Assembly (NCBI RefSeq): GCF_002920535.1
Contig: NZ_PQSS01000064.1
Coordinates: forward strand, 1-42,901
Direction: 5' to 3'
DNA: 42,901 nt
From: Streptomyces sp. Ru71
GTDB lineage: Bacteria > Actinomycetota > Actinomycetes > Streptomycetales > Streptomycetaceae
Of this stretch, positions 30,585-38,958 are shown piece by piece. Position 1 is the stretch's first letter. Every line of letters begins with the position of its first letter. The notes beneath the pieces were generated by a model, which did not search any database, was not told the DNA's origin, and saw nothing but the letters and a program-made list of their open reading frames with translations. The position numbers and the translations under genes are program-made.

Positions 30585-32780
30585 TCAGCCGCTCGTCTTC
30601 TGCGTCAGGTCGTAGAAGGTGGCCGAGCCGGCCGTCACCTTCTTGAAGGTGCTCTCGACCCAGGAGGTGATCTGCGACGACGTGCCGCTGCCACCCATGC
30701 CGCCGCCTCCCATGCCGCCGCCGGCGATGAAGTAGTGGATCTTTCCTTCCTCGACGTACTTCTTGAACTGGGCGAGCGTCGGGGACGGGTCGGTGCCGTT
30801 GAAGCCGCCGATCGCCATCACCGGGTAGCCGGTGGAGAGCTGGTAGCTCGCCGCGTTCTGGGAGCCGATGGACGCGGCGGCCCAGGTGTACTTCGACGCG
30901 TCCGTCTCCAGCAGCTTCCTGGCCTCGGCACTGACGTTCGCGCCGTTGAGCAGGCCGCCGGCGCCGCCGCCCATGCCGCCCTCGGCGCCGTTGCGGCCGC
31001 CGGGGAAACCGCCCGCGCCGGGCACGCCTTGGCCTTGCCGGCCCTGCTGGTTCTGGCCCTGGCCGGGCAGGCCGCCGCCGGGGAAGCCGCCGGTGCCGCC
31101 GCCCGGGAAGCCGTTGCCCTGGCCCTGGCCCTGCTGGCCCTGCTGGCCCGGCATCGCCCCGCCGCCGAAGCCGCCGCGCGTCCCGGCGCCCCCGGGGCCG
31201 CCGCCGGGGCCGCCCCGGCCGCCCATCATGCTCGCGCCCGCCGGACCCGCCGTCGGGATGGAACCGGTGTGCGCGGAGTCGACCGTGCTCAGCGTGTACG
31301 CCGTCGGACCGGCCAGCGCCGCCAGCACGCTCACGGCCGCCGCGGCGAGCGCGAGCCGCCGGGTGACGCGGCCCGCGAAGATCAGCCCGAGCGCGCCGGC
31401 CAGGCCGCCGACCAGCACCAGCCACTTCAGCCAGGGCAGGTACTCCGCGGTGCGGTTGAGCAGCACATACCCCCAGACCGCCGCCGCCACGACGGACGCG
31501 GCGAGCGCGAGCGACGCCCAGGTCCGCTTGCGGCGCTCCCACAGCACGGCGGCGCCCATGCCGGTCACGGCCGCGAGATAGGGGGCGAGGGCCACCGTGT
31601 AGTACTGGTGGAAGATGCCCGCCATGTAGCTGAAGACGACCGTCGTGATCAGCAGCGAGCCGCCCCAGACCAGGAACGCGCCACGGGTCACGGACGTACG
31701 GCCGGCCTTCCGGGTCGCCCACAGCGCGGCCACCAGCAGGATCAGCGCCGTCGGCAGCAGCCAGGAGATCTGGCCGCCGACCTCGGAGTTGAACATCCGG
31801 TCCCAGCCGGTGGCGCCCCACATGCCGCCGCCGTTGCCGCCGCCCGGGCCGCCGCCCCCGCCGACGCTGCCCGTCTCGTCGCCGTTGATGCGGCCGAGCC
31901 CGTTGTAGCCGAAGGTCAGCTCCAGGAAGCTGTTGTTCTGCGAGCCGCCGATGTACGGCCGCGAGGACGCCGGCCACAGCTCGACGATCGCGACCCACCA
32001 GCCGCCGGAGACGACCAGCGCGAGCGTGGCCAGGGCCAGTTGACCGAGCCGCCTGCGCAGCCGCACCGGCGCGCAGACCGCGTACACGAGCGCCAGCGGC
32101 GGCAGGATCAGGAACGCCTGGAGGGTCTTGGCGAGGAACGCGAAACCGATCGCGACCCCGGCCCACACCAGCCACTTGGTCCGCCCGTCCTCCAGCGCGC
32201 GGACGACGAGGTAGCAGGCCGTCGCCATGAGCAGCGCCAGCATCGCGTCCGGGTTGTTGAAGCGGAACATCAGCGCCGCGACCGGGGTCAGCGCCAGCAC
32301 CGCGCCTGCGAGCAGGCCGGCCACCGGACCGGACCGGCGCCGTACCGCCGCGTACACGACGGCTACCGTCGCCACCCCCATCAGCACCTCGGGCACCAGG
32401 ATCGCCCAGGAGTTCAGGCCGAAGATCCGCACCGACAGCTCCATCGGCCACAGGGAGGCCGGGGGCTTGTCGACGGTGATGGCGTTCGCGGCGTCGAGGG
32501 AGCCGAAGAAGAACGCCTTCCAGCTCTTGCTGCCCGCCTGGACCGCCGCCGAGTAGAAGGAGTTGGCCCAGCCGGAGGCGCTCAGGTTGTAAAGGTAGAG
32601 CAGGCCGGTGGCCAGCAGCAGGGCGAGCAGCGCCGGGCGGGCCCAGCGGGGGTCCGCGGGCCGGGGGCCGTCGGCCTCCGGGGGCGGCGCGGCGGGCCGG
32701 GCGACGGTGGGGGATGCGGTCGGGGGTGCGGTCGGGGGCGGGCCCCAGGTGGCCACGTCGTCGGAGCTGTGGGTGGTCAT
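30585..32780 (-). CDS. GT39/ArnT-like membrane glycosyltransferase with Gly-rich linker and exported C-terminal domain (731 aa)
   Basis: Polyprenyl-phosphate-sugar-dependent transferase. TM1 at about 49-66, catalytic first loop with Asp/Lys motif D104-K-P-P, and about eleven further helices to residue 480. A Gly/Gln-rich stretch (about 520-610; GGRGGPGGGPGGAG, GQQGQQGQGQG) leads to an extracytoplasmic alpha/beta domain: ASKYTWAAASIGSQNAASYQ, VMAIGGFNGTDPSPTL, GKIHYFIAGGG. It probably moves a sugar from the lipid carrier made by the upstream GT2 onto a surface acceptor. ATG overlaps the GT2 stop (ATGA). Confidence 0.92.
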   Translation of the reverse strand: MTTHSSDDVATWGPPPTAPPTASPTVARPAAPPPEADGPRPADPRWARPALLALLLATGLLYLYNLSASGWANSFYSAAVQAGSKSWKAFFFGSLDAANAITVDKPPASLWPMELSVRIFGLNSWAILVPEVLMGVATVAVVYAAVRRRSGPVAGLLAGAVLALTPVAALMFRFNNPDAMLALLMATACYLVVRALEDGRTKWLVWAGVAIGFAFLAKTLQAFLILPPLALVYAVCAPVRLRRRLGQLALATLALVVSGGWWVAIVELWPASSRPYIGGSQNNSFLELTFGYNGLGRINGDETGSVGGGGGPGGGNGGGMWGATGWDRMFNSEVGGQISWLLPTALILLVAALWATRKAGRTSVTRGAFLVWGGSLLITTVVFSYMAGIFHQYYTVALAPYLAAVTGMGAAVLWERRKRTWASLALAASVVAAAVWGYVLLNRTAEYLPWLKWLVLVGGLAGALGLIFAGRVTRRLALAAAAVSVLAALAGPTAYTLSTVDSAHTGSIPTAGPAGASMMGGRGGPGGGPGGAGTRGGFGGGAMPGQQGQQGQGQGNGFPGGGTGGFPGGGLPGQGQNQQGRQGQGVPGAGGFPGGRNGAEGGMGGGAGGLLNGANVSAEARKLLETDASKYTWAAASIGSQNAASYQLSTGYPVMAIGGFNGTDPSPTLAQFKKYVEEGKIHYFIAGGGMGGGGMGGSGTSSQITSWVESTFKKVTAGSATFYDLTQKTSG

Positions 32781-34150
32781 CGGCGGTCCCTCGGGTCGGT
32801 GTCGTGCGGGCGCACCGGCTGCAGCTGCAGGGTGACGTCCCGCCAGGAGGAGTCGGCGGCGGTATACGTGCGGGTGTCGGCATCGGTGCCGTCGGCGCGG
32901 TACGACGCGGTGTCCCGCTCGGGGAACACCCAGGCGCGGAAGAGCAGGAACCGCAGCACGGTCGCCGCGAGGTTGGCGGCGATCAGCACGGCCAGTTCGG
33001 TGGAGTGCGCGGGCTGGGACGTCGCGGCGCCGAGCGCGGCCAGCGAGCCGCTGGTCAGGGCCAGTCCGATGCCGAACACGACCAGCCCCTGCGCCTGGTG
33101 CCGTACGGCGCCGCCGCGGCCGCGCACCCCGAAGGTGAGCCGGCGGTTGGCGGCGGTGTTGGCGACCGCGGAGACCAGCAGCGCGAGCGCGTTGGCGAGC
33201 TGCGAGCCGGTGACGGTGCGGAAGCCGCTGTACAGGAGCAGGTAGAACAGGGTGGACAGTCCGCCGACCACGCAGAAGCCGACGAGCTGGCGGGCCAGTC
33301 CGGTGGGGACGTCCTTGATGTCGCGGTCGCGCGGGTCGTCGCCGAAGGGGCGGGCGAGCCGGTCCAGCGGCAGCGACCCGGTGGCCAGCGCCCTGCCCAC
33401 CCGCCACACGCCCTTGAGGTCGTCGGTGGCCGTCCTCACGATGTGCACGGTGGAGTCGGGGTCGTCGACCCAGTCGACCGGCACCTCGTGGATGCGCAGC
33501 CCCGCGCGCTCGGCGAGCACCAGCATCTCGGTGTCGAAGAACCAGCCGGTGTCCTCCACCAGCGGCAGCAGCACCTGGGCCACGTCCTTGCGGATCGCCT
33601 TGAAGCCGCACTGGGCGTCGGAGAAGCGGGCCTGCAGGGAGCCGCGCAGGATGAGGTTGTAGGAGCGGGAGATGAACTCGCGCTTGGGCCCGCGCACCAC
33701 CCGGGCGCTGCGCGCCAGCCGGGAGCCGATCGCCAGGTCGGAGTGGCCGGAGATCAGCGGCGCCACCAGCGGCAGCAGCGCGTTGAGGTCGGTGGACAGG
33801 TCGACGTCCATGTAGGCGAGGACGGGCGCGTCGGAGGCGGACCACACGGCCCGCAGCGCACGCCCGCGGCCCTTCTGCTCCAGCCGGAACACCCGTACCT
33901 GCGCGATGCGTTCCGCCAGCCGCGCCGCCACCAGCGGGGTGGCGTCACTCGACGCGTTGTCCGCGATGGTGATGCGGAACGCGTACGGGAAGGTCCGGGT
34001 GAGGTGCTCGTGCAGTCGCTCGACGCACGGCCGGAGGTCCTTCTCCTCGTTGTAGACGGGGATCACTACGTCCAGGACAGGCGTTCCGGCTGAGTCGGCC
34101 GGGAGGTGCTCCCGCGCCGGCAGGGTGCCGGGAGAAGAGTCGGTTCGCAT
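32777..34150 (-). CDS. GT2 polyprenyl-phosphate sugar synthase fused to GtrA-like membrane domain (457 aa)
   Basis: Residues 25-265 are a GT-A fold (VLDVVIPVYNEEKDLRPCVE, metal site D115-V-D117, QCGFKAIRKD) like dolichyl/polyprenyl-phosphate mannose or glucose synthases. Residues about 290-425 form a four-helix GtrA domain (RQLVGFCVVGGLSTLFYLLL, ANTAANRRLTFGV) thought to flip the lipid-linked sugar. The fusion couples synthesis and translocation for the GT39 partner. It starts 14 nt after the kinase stop, so all four genes are likely one transcript. Confidence 0.92.
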   Translation of the reverse strand: MRTDSSPGTLPAREHLPADSAGTPVLDVVIPVYNEEKDLRPCVERLHEHLTRTFPYAFRITIADNASSDATPLVAARLAERIAQVRVFRLEQKGRGRALRAVWSASDAPVLAYMDVDLSTDLNALLPLVAPLISGHSDLAIGSRLARSARVVRGPKREFISRSYNLILRGSLQARFSDAQCGFKAIRKDVAQVLLPLVEDTGWFFDTEMLVLAERAGLRIHEVPVDWVDDPDSTVHIVRTATDDLKGVWRVGRALATGSLPLDRLARPFGDDPRDRDIKDVPTGLARQLVGFCVVGGLSTLFYLLLYSGFRTVTGSQLANALALLVSAVANTAANRRLTFGVRGRGGAVRHQAQGLVVFGIGLALTSGSLAALGAATSQPAHSTELAVLIAANLAATVLRFLLFRAWVFPERDTASYRADGTDADTRTYTAADSSWRDVTLQLQPVRPHDTDPRDRR

Positions 34151-34164
34151 GCGAGCGACTGTGG

Positions 34165-35721
34165 TCAGACGCCCTGTTGCACCCATGTGGTGACGCTGTG
34201 CCGTGCCTGTGAGTCCCGCGGCCCCTGCTGGACGAGCGGGGGCAGGTGCACGGTGAACACGGTCCGGCCGGGCACGCTGTCGACGGTCACGGCGCCGCCG
34301 TGCGCGCTCGCCACGGCCTGCACGATGGCGAGACCGAGGCCGGTCGAGCCGGTCGCCCGGGAGCGGGCCGAGTCGCCGCGCGCGAACCGTTCGAAGACAT
34401 GCGGGAGGAGCGCCGGTGGGATGCCGGGTCCGTCGTCCTCGACGTCGACGCACAGCCAGGGCCCGCCGGCACGCACCCGTGCGGTGACGGTCGTACCGGG
34501 CGGTGTGTGGGTGCGGGCGTTGGCCAGCAGGTTGACCAGGACCTGCTGGAGCCGGGCGGGGTCGGCGAGGACGAGGGCGGGTTCGTCGGGCAGCTGAAGC
34601 CGCCACACGTGCTCGCGTCCGGCGGCGCGCGCGTCGCTGACGGTGTCGACGACGAGCGGGACGAGATCGGTCTGCTCGAAGCTGAGGGGCCGGCCGGCGT
34701 CCAGCCGGGCGAGCAGCAGCAGGTCCTCCACGAGCAGCGTCATCCGCCCGGCCTCGGACTCGATCCGGCCCAGCGCGTGCCGGGTGTCGGGCCCGACCTG
34801 CTCCCGGCCGCGCCGGGTCAGCTCGGCGTAGCCGCGGATGGAGGCGAGCGGGGTTCTCAGTTCATGGCTGGCGTCGGCGACGAACTGCCGTACCCGCATC
34901 TCGCTCTGCTGACGGGCGTGCAGGGCGCCGTGCACATGGTCGAGCATGCGGTTGAGGGCGACGCCGACCCGGCCGACCTCGGTGTGCGGGTCGCACTCGG
35001 ACTCCGGGACCCGCTCGGAGAGGTTCACCTCGCCCGAGTGCAGGGGCAGTTCGGAGACCCGGGTGGCGGTCGCGGCGACCCTGCGCAGCGGGCGGGTGGC
35101 GACGCCGACCAGCACGGAACCGGCGATGCCGGCGGCGACGAGACCGGCGGCGGTGACGCTGACCTCGACGAGGATGAGGGTGTTGACGGTGGAGTCGGTC
35201 TGGCGGGTGGGAACGGCGACGTAGAAGGCCCCGTTGCGGCCGCTCTGGTACTCCACCTGGTACTTGCCGAGGCCGGGGAGGTCCGCGGTGTGCGGGTGCC
35301 CGTCACGGGGTACGGCGCCGAGCGCCGCGAGCTGCCCGGAGTCGAGGTAGACGGCCTCGGCCATCTTGACCTCGTTCGCCTTGCTGACCACGCCCAGGGT
35401 GACCTTGCCGCTGACGACGGTCGCGCCGATCGTGCCGAAGCCGCCCTGGGGTGCCCGGGTGACGAAGTCGAGCGGGTCCTGGCCGGTCATCGGCCGCGGC
35501 CCCGGTTCACCGACCGCGGGTCCCGCCGCCCGCATCGCGATCTCCCCCAGCTGCCGGTTCAGCTGGTCGTAGAGGTGGGAGCGCAGCGCCAGCGTGGTCA
35601 CGGTGCCGATCACCGCGCACACCACGGCGATCAGCACCACGGACGCGACGACGAGCCGCGTCCGCAGCGTGCGCGGCTGTCGTCCCCGCCTCTGCGTACG
35701 CGGCCGTCGCCGTCCGCTCAT
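34165..35721 (-). CDS. OmpR-type sensor histidine kinase (518 aa)
   Basis: TM1 (VVASVVLIAVVCAVIGTV, about 24-41), an extracytoplasmic sensor of about 140 residues, TM2 (about 180-206), HAMP, HisKA with SHELRTPLASIRGY (phospho-His286), and HATPase_c (NLLANARTHTP, DVEDDGPGIPP, STGLGLAIV). All catalytic boxes are intact. The start overlaps the regulator stop (ATGA). Because the glycosyltransferase genes follow on the same strand, it may sense envelope state and control surface glycosylation. Confidence 0.95.
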   Translation of the reverse strand: MSGRRRPRTQRRGRQPRTLRTRLVVASVVLIAVVCAVIGTVTTLALRSHLYDQLNRQLGEIAMRAAGPAVGEPGPRPMTGQDPLDFVTRAPQGGFGTIGATVVSGKVTLGVVSKANEVKMAEAVYLDSGQLAALGAVPRDGHPHTADLPGLGKYQVEYQSGRNGAFYVAVPTRQTDSTVNTLILVEVSVTAAGLVAAGIAGSVLVGVATRPLRRVAATATRVSELPLHSGEVNLSERVPESECDPHTEVGRVGVALNRMLDHVHGALHARQQSEMRVRQFVADASHELRTPLASIRGYAELTRRGREQVGPDTRHALGRIESEAGRMTLLVEDLLLLARLDAGRPLSFEQTDLVPLVVDTVSDARAAGREHVWRLQLPDEPALVLADPARLQQVLVNLLANARTHTPPGTTVTARVRAGGPWLCVDVEDDGPGIPPALLPHVFERFARGDSARSRATGSTGLGLAIVQAVASAHGGAVTVDSVPGRTVFTVHLPPLVQQGPRDSQARHSVTTWVQQGV

Positions 35722-36458
35722 GACACGGCGGGCTTGATCAGGTACCCGGCGCCGCGCCGGGTGTGGATCATCGGCTCGCGCCCGGCGTCGATCTTGCGCC
35801 GCAGGTAGGAGATGTACAGCTCGACGACGTTGGCCTGGCCGCCGAAGTCGTAGGACCACACCCGGTCGAGGATCTGCGCCTTGCTGAGCACGCGCCGCGG
35901 GTTGCGCATCAGGAAGCGCAGCAGTTCGAACTCGGTGGCGGTGAGGTGGATGTTGTCGCCGCCCCGGGACACCTCGTGGCTGTCCTCGTCGAGCATCAGG
36001 TCGCCCACGACGAGCACGGAGTCCGACCGCCGGTCGGTGGCGCCGGAGCGCCGGATGAGCCCGCGCAGCCGGGCCACGACCTCCTCCAGGCTGAACGGCT
36101 TGGTGACGTAGTCGTCGCCGCCGGCCGTCAGCCCGGCGATACGGTCCTCGACGGCGTCCTTCGCGGTCAGGAACAGCACGGGCACGTCCGGCAGCTCGCG
36201 GCGCAGCCGTCCGAGGACGGTCAGCCCGTCCATGTCGGGCAGCATCATGTCGAGCACGACGGCGTCGGGGCGCAGCTCCCGCGCGGCCCGGAGGGCGCCC
36301 TGCCCGTCCCCCGCCGTGCGGATCTGCCAGCCCTCGTACCGCAGCGCCATCGACAGCAGCTCGGTGATCGACAGCTCGTCGTCCACCACAAGCACCCGGA
36401 CGGGGCTCCCGTCCGGCCTCAGCAGTTCGGTGCGCCCCTGGGGCGAGGTCGTGGTCAT
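35718..36458 (-). CDS. OmpR/PhoB-family response regulator (246 aa)
   Basis: Receiver with acidic pair DD26-27, phosphoacceptor Asp70 (VVLDMMLPDMDG), Thr and Lys (FLTAKDA, TKPF). C-terminal winged helix includes LTATEFELLRFLMRNPRRVLSK and VVELYISYLRRKID...TRRGAGYLI. ATG at 36458 follows AAGGTGG and is preferred to an upstream start that would run into the probable operator. First gene of the operon regulator-kinase-GT2-GT39. Confidence 0.95.
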   Translation of the reverse strand: MTTTSPQGRTELLRPDGSPVRVLVVDDELSITELLSMALRYEGWQIRTAGDGQGALRAARELRPDAVVLDMMLPDMDGLTVLGRLRRELPDVPVLFLTAKDAVEDRIAGLTAGGDDYVTKPFSLEEVVARLRGLIRRSGATDRRSDSVLVVGDLMLDEDSHEVSRGGDNIHLTATEFELLRFLMRNPRRVLSKAQILDRVWSYDFGGQANVVELYISYLRRKIDAGREPMIHTRRGAGYLIKPAVS

Positions 36459-36512
36459 GGTGACCACCTTGTCCGGGGCCTCTGAGAGGAGGCTTTCGCC
36501 CGTCTGTGATTT

Positions 36513-36542
36513 TCCTGAGAAACACACAGGGGGCTCTCAGGA
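36513..36542. promoter_or_regulatory. Inverted repeat TCCTGAGA-N14-TCTCAGGA upstream of the OmpR-type regulator
   Basis: Perfect 8-bp arms, 55 bp upstream of the regulator start. A further related half site TCTGAGAG lies at 36481-36488. OmpR-type proteins bind repeated half sites of this size, so autoregulation of the glycosyltransferase operon is plausible. Confidence 0.55.
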
Positions 36543-36565
36543 ACCCCTCCGGGGCGGGACAGGCG

Positions 36566-36925
36566 TCAGCCGGCGGCGTCGCGCACGAAGCCGTGGCTGC
36601 GCTCGACCTTGGCGACGTGCAGGGTGTACCGCTCGTACCACTGCTCGCGTCCGCGCCGCTGGGCACGCCGGTGTTCGAGGTCGCTGCGCCATGCCTCGAT
36701 GGCCTCGGCGTCCTGGAAGTACCCGACGGTGATCGACAGCCCGCCGGCGCTGCGCGCGTGGTCCATCCCGAGGAACCCGGGGATCTTCCGCACGAGTTCG
36801 TCCATGCGGTCGGCGGTCTCGGGGTAGCCGTCCTCGTCCTCGGTGCGCACGGAGGTGAAGACGACGGCGTAGTAGGGCGGTTCGTGGGCCGGTACGGGAA
36901 GTGGGGCGGGCTGCTGATCGGTCAT
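36566..36925 (-). CDS. Antibiotic biosynthesis monooxygenase (ABM) domain protein (119 aa)
   Basis: Dimeric ferredoxin-like barrel: YYAVVFTSVRTEDEDGYPETADRMDELVRKIPGFLGMDHARSAGGLSITVGYF and WRSDLEHRRAQRRGREQWYE. Family members are cofactor-free oxygenases or heme-handling and stress proteins; specific role unknown. Start: ATG at 36925 gives MTDQQPAP, and ATG at 36937 (four more residues) is equally possible. Confidence 0.85.
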   Translation of the reverse strand: MTDQQPAPLPVPAHEPPYYAVVFTSVRTEDEDGYPETADRMDELVRKIPGFLGMDHARSAGGLSITVGYFQDAEAIEAWRSDLEHRRAQRRGREQWYERYTLHVAKVERSHGFVRDAAG

Positions 36926-36979
36926 GACGCCCAGCATGGCCGCCCGCCCTGCCCGGCCGGAACCCTCTTTGCCGAACGG

Positions 36980-37840
36980 TCAGAACAACCCGTCCTGCGC
37001 GGACCGCTCCCTCCTGAACCGCACCACCGGCACGGACGGTTCCCGCCCCGCCGCCGGCACCAGCCCCCAGCCCGGCAGCAGCCGGGTGTCGAGGACGACG
37101 ATGCCGCGCGCCGTACGCAGATGCAGATCCGGGCCCGCGGCCGCGACCAGCTCCCCGCTGACCACGCCTCCGGGGCCCAGCCCGGCCACCTCCCCGACGA
37201 CCTCCGCTCGGGACTCCCGCCCGAGCCCGAACACCTCCACGTGGTCGACGACCCGGCACGGCTCGCGCACCAGCGACTCCGGCCAGCCGTCGAGCGCCAG
37301 GGCCCGCGCGTGCAGCGCCACCACCTCCGCGGCCCGCTCACCCTCGGTGCCGGGCAGCCGGGCCCGCACGGCCCGCTTCTCGGCGTACGGAATCCGGTCG
37401 GGCACGCCCAGCGCGGCCCGCAGCAGCTCCTCCGTGCGCCGCGCGGCCATCAGCGGCCCGGCGCCGAGCCAGCTGAAGCAGACCGCCCCCTGCTCCAGCA
37501 GCCGGGCGGACCCGCGCTCGACGGCGGTGATCCCGGCCTTGACCATGCCGGGCCCGAACCAGGCCAGATAGACGTGGTACGGCCGCCGGTCGTCGGCCAT
37601 TGTGTCCGCCGCCACGGAGTGCGCCCGGTCCAGCCGCGCACACTCCTCACACCGCGCACCGGTACTGCGCGCCGACACCTCCACCCGCCCCGGACAGGGA
37701 TGCCCCCGCGCCCCCACACACGTCCGCACACCCCCGTCCTCGACCCCGAAGGCCACGCTCTTCCCCCAGGTCAGCGCGGAGCACCGCCCCCATCCCAGCC
37801 CAGCACGGGCCGGCCCCCCACCCACCGCAGCCCCGCGCAT
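36980..37840 (-). CDS. DUF2797 protein, N terminus displaced by an apparent frameshift (286 aa as read)
   Basis: Conserved DUF2797 body: CSALTWGKSVAFGVEDG, RTCVGARGHPCPGR, CEECARLDRAHSVAADTMADD and YLAWFGPGMVKAGITAVERGSARLLEQGAVCFSW. It includes several Cys typical of the family; function unknown. As read, the first 30 or so residues (MRGAAVGGGPARAG) are not family-like. The expected N terminus, MAQVWRCAGLRWVGGRPVL, is encoded in another frame directly upstream (37771-37857). One missing base in a G-rich run around 37775-37800 would join them. Either a sequencing error or a real frameshift. Confidence 0.75.
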   Translation of the reverse strand: MRGAAVGGGPARAGLGWGRCSALTWGKSVAFGVEDGGVRTCVGARGHPCPGRVEVSARSTGARCEECARLDRAHSVAADTMADDRRPYHVYLAWFGPGMVKAGITAVERGSARLLEQGAVCFSWLGAGPLMAARRTEELLRAALGVPDRIPYAEKRAVRARLPGTEGERAAEVVALHARALALDGWPESLVREPCRVVDHVEVFGLGRESRAEVVGEVAGLGPGGVVSGELVAAAGPDLHLRTARGIVVLDTRLLPGWGLVPAAGREPSVPVVRFRRERSAQDGLF

Positions 37841-37857
37841 CTCCACACCTGTGCCAT
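37771..37857 (-). other. Out-of-frame N-terminal segment of the DUF2797 gene
   Basis: ATG 37857 (GTG 37860 before it) begins MAQVWRCAGLRWVGGRPVLG and stops at a TGA after GGGAPR. The Trp-Arg-Cys-x-Gly-Leu-Arg-Trp opening is what I expect for DUF2797. TACCCT a few bases upstream of the GTG gives a plausible leaderless start. Inserting one base restores continuity with the downstream frame. Confidence 0.65.
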
Positions 37858-37909
37858 CACTTGCGAGGGTAGGGGGGACCACTGACAACACGACCCGCTG
37901 CACCGCGCC

Positions 37910-38329
37910 TCAACGCGCCCGCACGCCTCGACGCCGCCAGGCCAGCACCGGCGCGACGACGGCCAGGACAAGGAGAACGCCGGCGACGGTCAGGTGCGGC
38001 ACCGTCCTTCCCTGCGTGAGCGCGAAGAGCCCGCAGGCCACACCGCCGACGGCGACGCCCAGGGCAGGGGGCCAGCGATCGGTGACCAGACCGGTGATCA
38101 GCACGACGTACGAGGGCATCGCGGCCAGGAAGAGCACCCACCCGCGCACCTTGTAGCCGTCCGCGGCCACACAACCGCCCCGAGGACCGCGCTCGCAACC
38201 GCCCTCGACGAGCCCCAGGACACCCCAGGTCGCAGCCGCCATGACGACGACGGCCAGGGGGACCCACCACCAGCGGGACCAGTTCTCCTCGTCCAAGGAC
38301 CATCCACGCGACGAACGCCCCGCGCCCAT
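37910..38329 (-). CDS. Four-TM hypothetical membrane protein (139 aa)
   Basis: Helices at about 20-42 (WWWVPLAVVVMAAATWGVLGL), 64-82, 87-104 and 111-128. A Cys pair (GGCERGPRGGCVAADGY) lies in the first loop and could form an extracytoplasmic disulfide. No family recognised. Weak GGGGTGGGG precedes the ATG. Same strand as, and upstream of, the DUF2797 gene. Confidence 0.65.
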   Translation of the reverse strand: MGAGRSSRGWSLDEENWSRWWWVPLAVVVMAAATWGVLGLVEGGCERGPRGGCVAADGYKVRGWVLFLAAMPSYVVLITGLVTDRWPPALGVAVGGVACGLFALTQGRTVPHLTVAGVLLVLAVVAPVLAWRRRGVRAR

Positions 38330-38396
38330 TGCCCCACCCCACGTCGAAAATCTCCGCGATCACAGGACTGGGCCCGCCCGCACGCCCCGGAAACGC

Positions 38397-38426
38397 CAGA
38401 GGCCCCGGATTGCTCCGGGGCCTCTG
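38397..38426 (-). terminator. Terminator after tRNA-Arg(ACG)
   Basis: CAGAGGCCCCGG-N6-CCGGGGCCTCTG perfect 12-bp stem, 5 nt past the tRNA 3' end. Confidence 0.9.
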
Positions 38427-38431
38427 TTCTG

Positions 38432-38504
38432 TGCACTCGGCAGGATTCGAACCTGCAACCTTCTGATCCGTAGTCAGATGCTCTATCCGTTAAGCTACGA
38501 GTGC
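38432..38504 (-). tRNA. tRNA-Arg(ACG)
   Basis: Acceptor GCACTCG/CGAGTGC, discriminator A, anticodon loop CTACGGA (anticodon ACG) and T-loop GTTCGAATC. No CCA is encoded. A34 is the substrate of TadA (18631-19125), giving inosine to read CGU, CGC and CGA. Confidence 0.97.
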
Positions 38505-38564
38505 TTGTTCATTTTTTCCGCCTCCGCTTTCGTTCCTTTCGGCCCGCTCGCGGCGACAGGAAGA

Positions 38565-38593
38565 ACATTACATGACTGCCGCCGACATGTGAA
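38565..38593 (-). promoter_or_regulatory. Promoter of tRNA-Arg(ACG)
   Basis: On the minus strand: -35 TTCACA, 17-nt spacer, -10 TAATGT. The predicted start lies about 50 nt before the mature tRNA, leaving a leader for RNase P. The -10 context ATGTAATGTT is identical to that of tRNA-Ser(GGA). Confidence 0.7.
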
Positions 38594-38666
38594 ATCCGAT
38601 CCCTGGAACCCCTCTGACCTGCGAAAACGTGGATGAGGGCGGGTGAGGGGCGGGGGCCGGGAACGA

Positions 38667-38697
38667 CGAAGCCCCGGTCCTGGGGACCGGGGCTTCG
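38667..38697 (-). terminator. Terminator after tRNA-Ser(GCT)
   Basis: CGAAGCCCCGGTCC-N3-GGACCGGGGCTTCG, a perfect 14-bp stem placed 12 nt past the tRNA 3' end and just upstream of the tRNA-Arg promoter. Confidence 0.92.
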
Positions 38698-38708
38698 GTG
38701 ATCGAGCG

Positions 38709-38799
38709 CGGAGGCGGAGGGATTTGAACCCTCGATGGGCTTTAAGGCCCAAACCGCATTAGCAGTGCGGCGCCATAGACCGGACTAGGCGACGCCTCC
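38709..38799 (-). tRNA. tRNA-Ser(GCT)
   Basis: Acceptor GGAGGCG/CGCCTCC, discriminator G, anticodon loop CTGCTAA (anticodon GCT, reads AGC/AGU), long variable arm and T-loop GTTCAAATC. No CCA is encoded. The third serine tRNA in the window. Confidence 0.97.
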
Positions 38800-38958
38800 A
38801 GCACAGCCGCTCGCGCGAGCGCGAGTGGTGCGTGCAGATGATGACACAGTCGAGCGTCGTGTCACCAATCGGCTCCCACGGTACTAGGCAGGCGGGCCGG
38901 AGGGCAAAGCCCTTACGGTGCGGCGCAACGTCCCGCCGCGGGTCGCGTTAGGCAGGTC

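Noticed and set aside
21485..38592. Identical 12-mer GCCGACATGTGA near sigN (21485) and near the tRNA-Arg promoter (38581)
   Set aside because: A 12-base match is expected many times by chance in 43 kb of biased DNA, and nothing else links the two sites.
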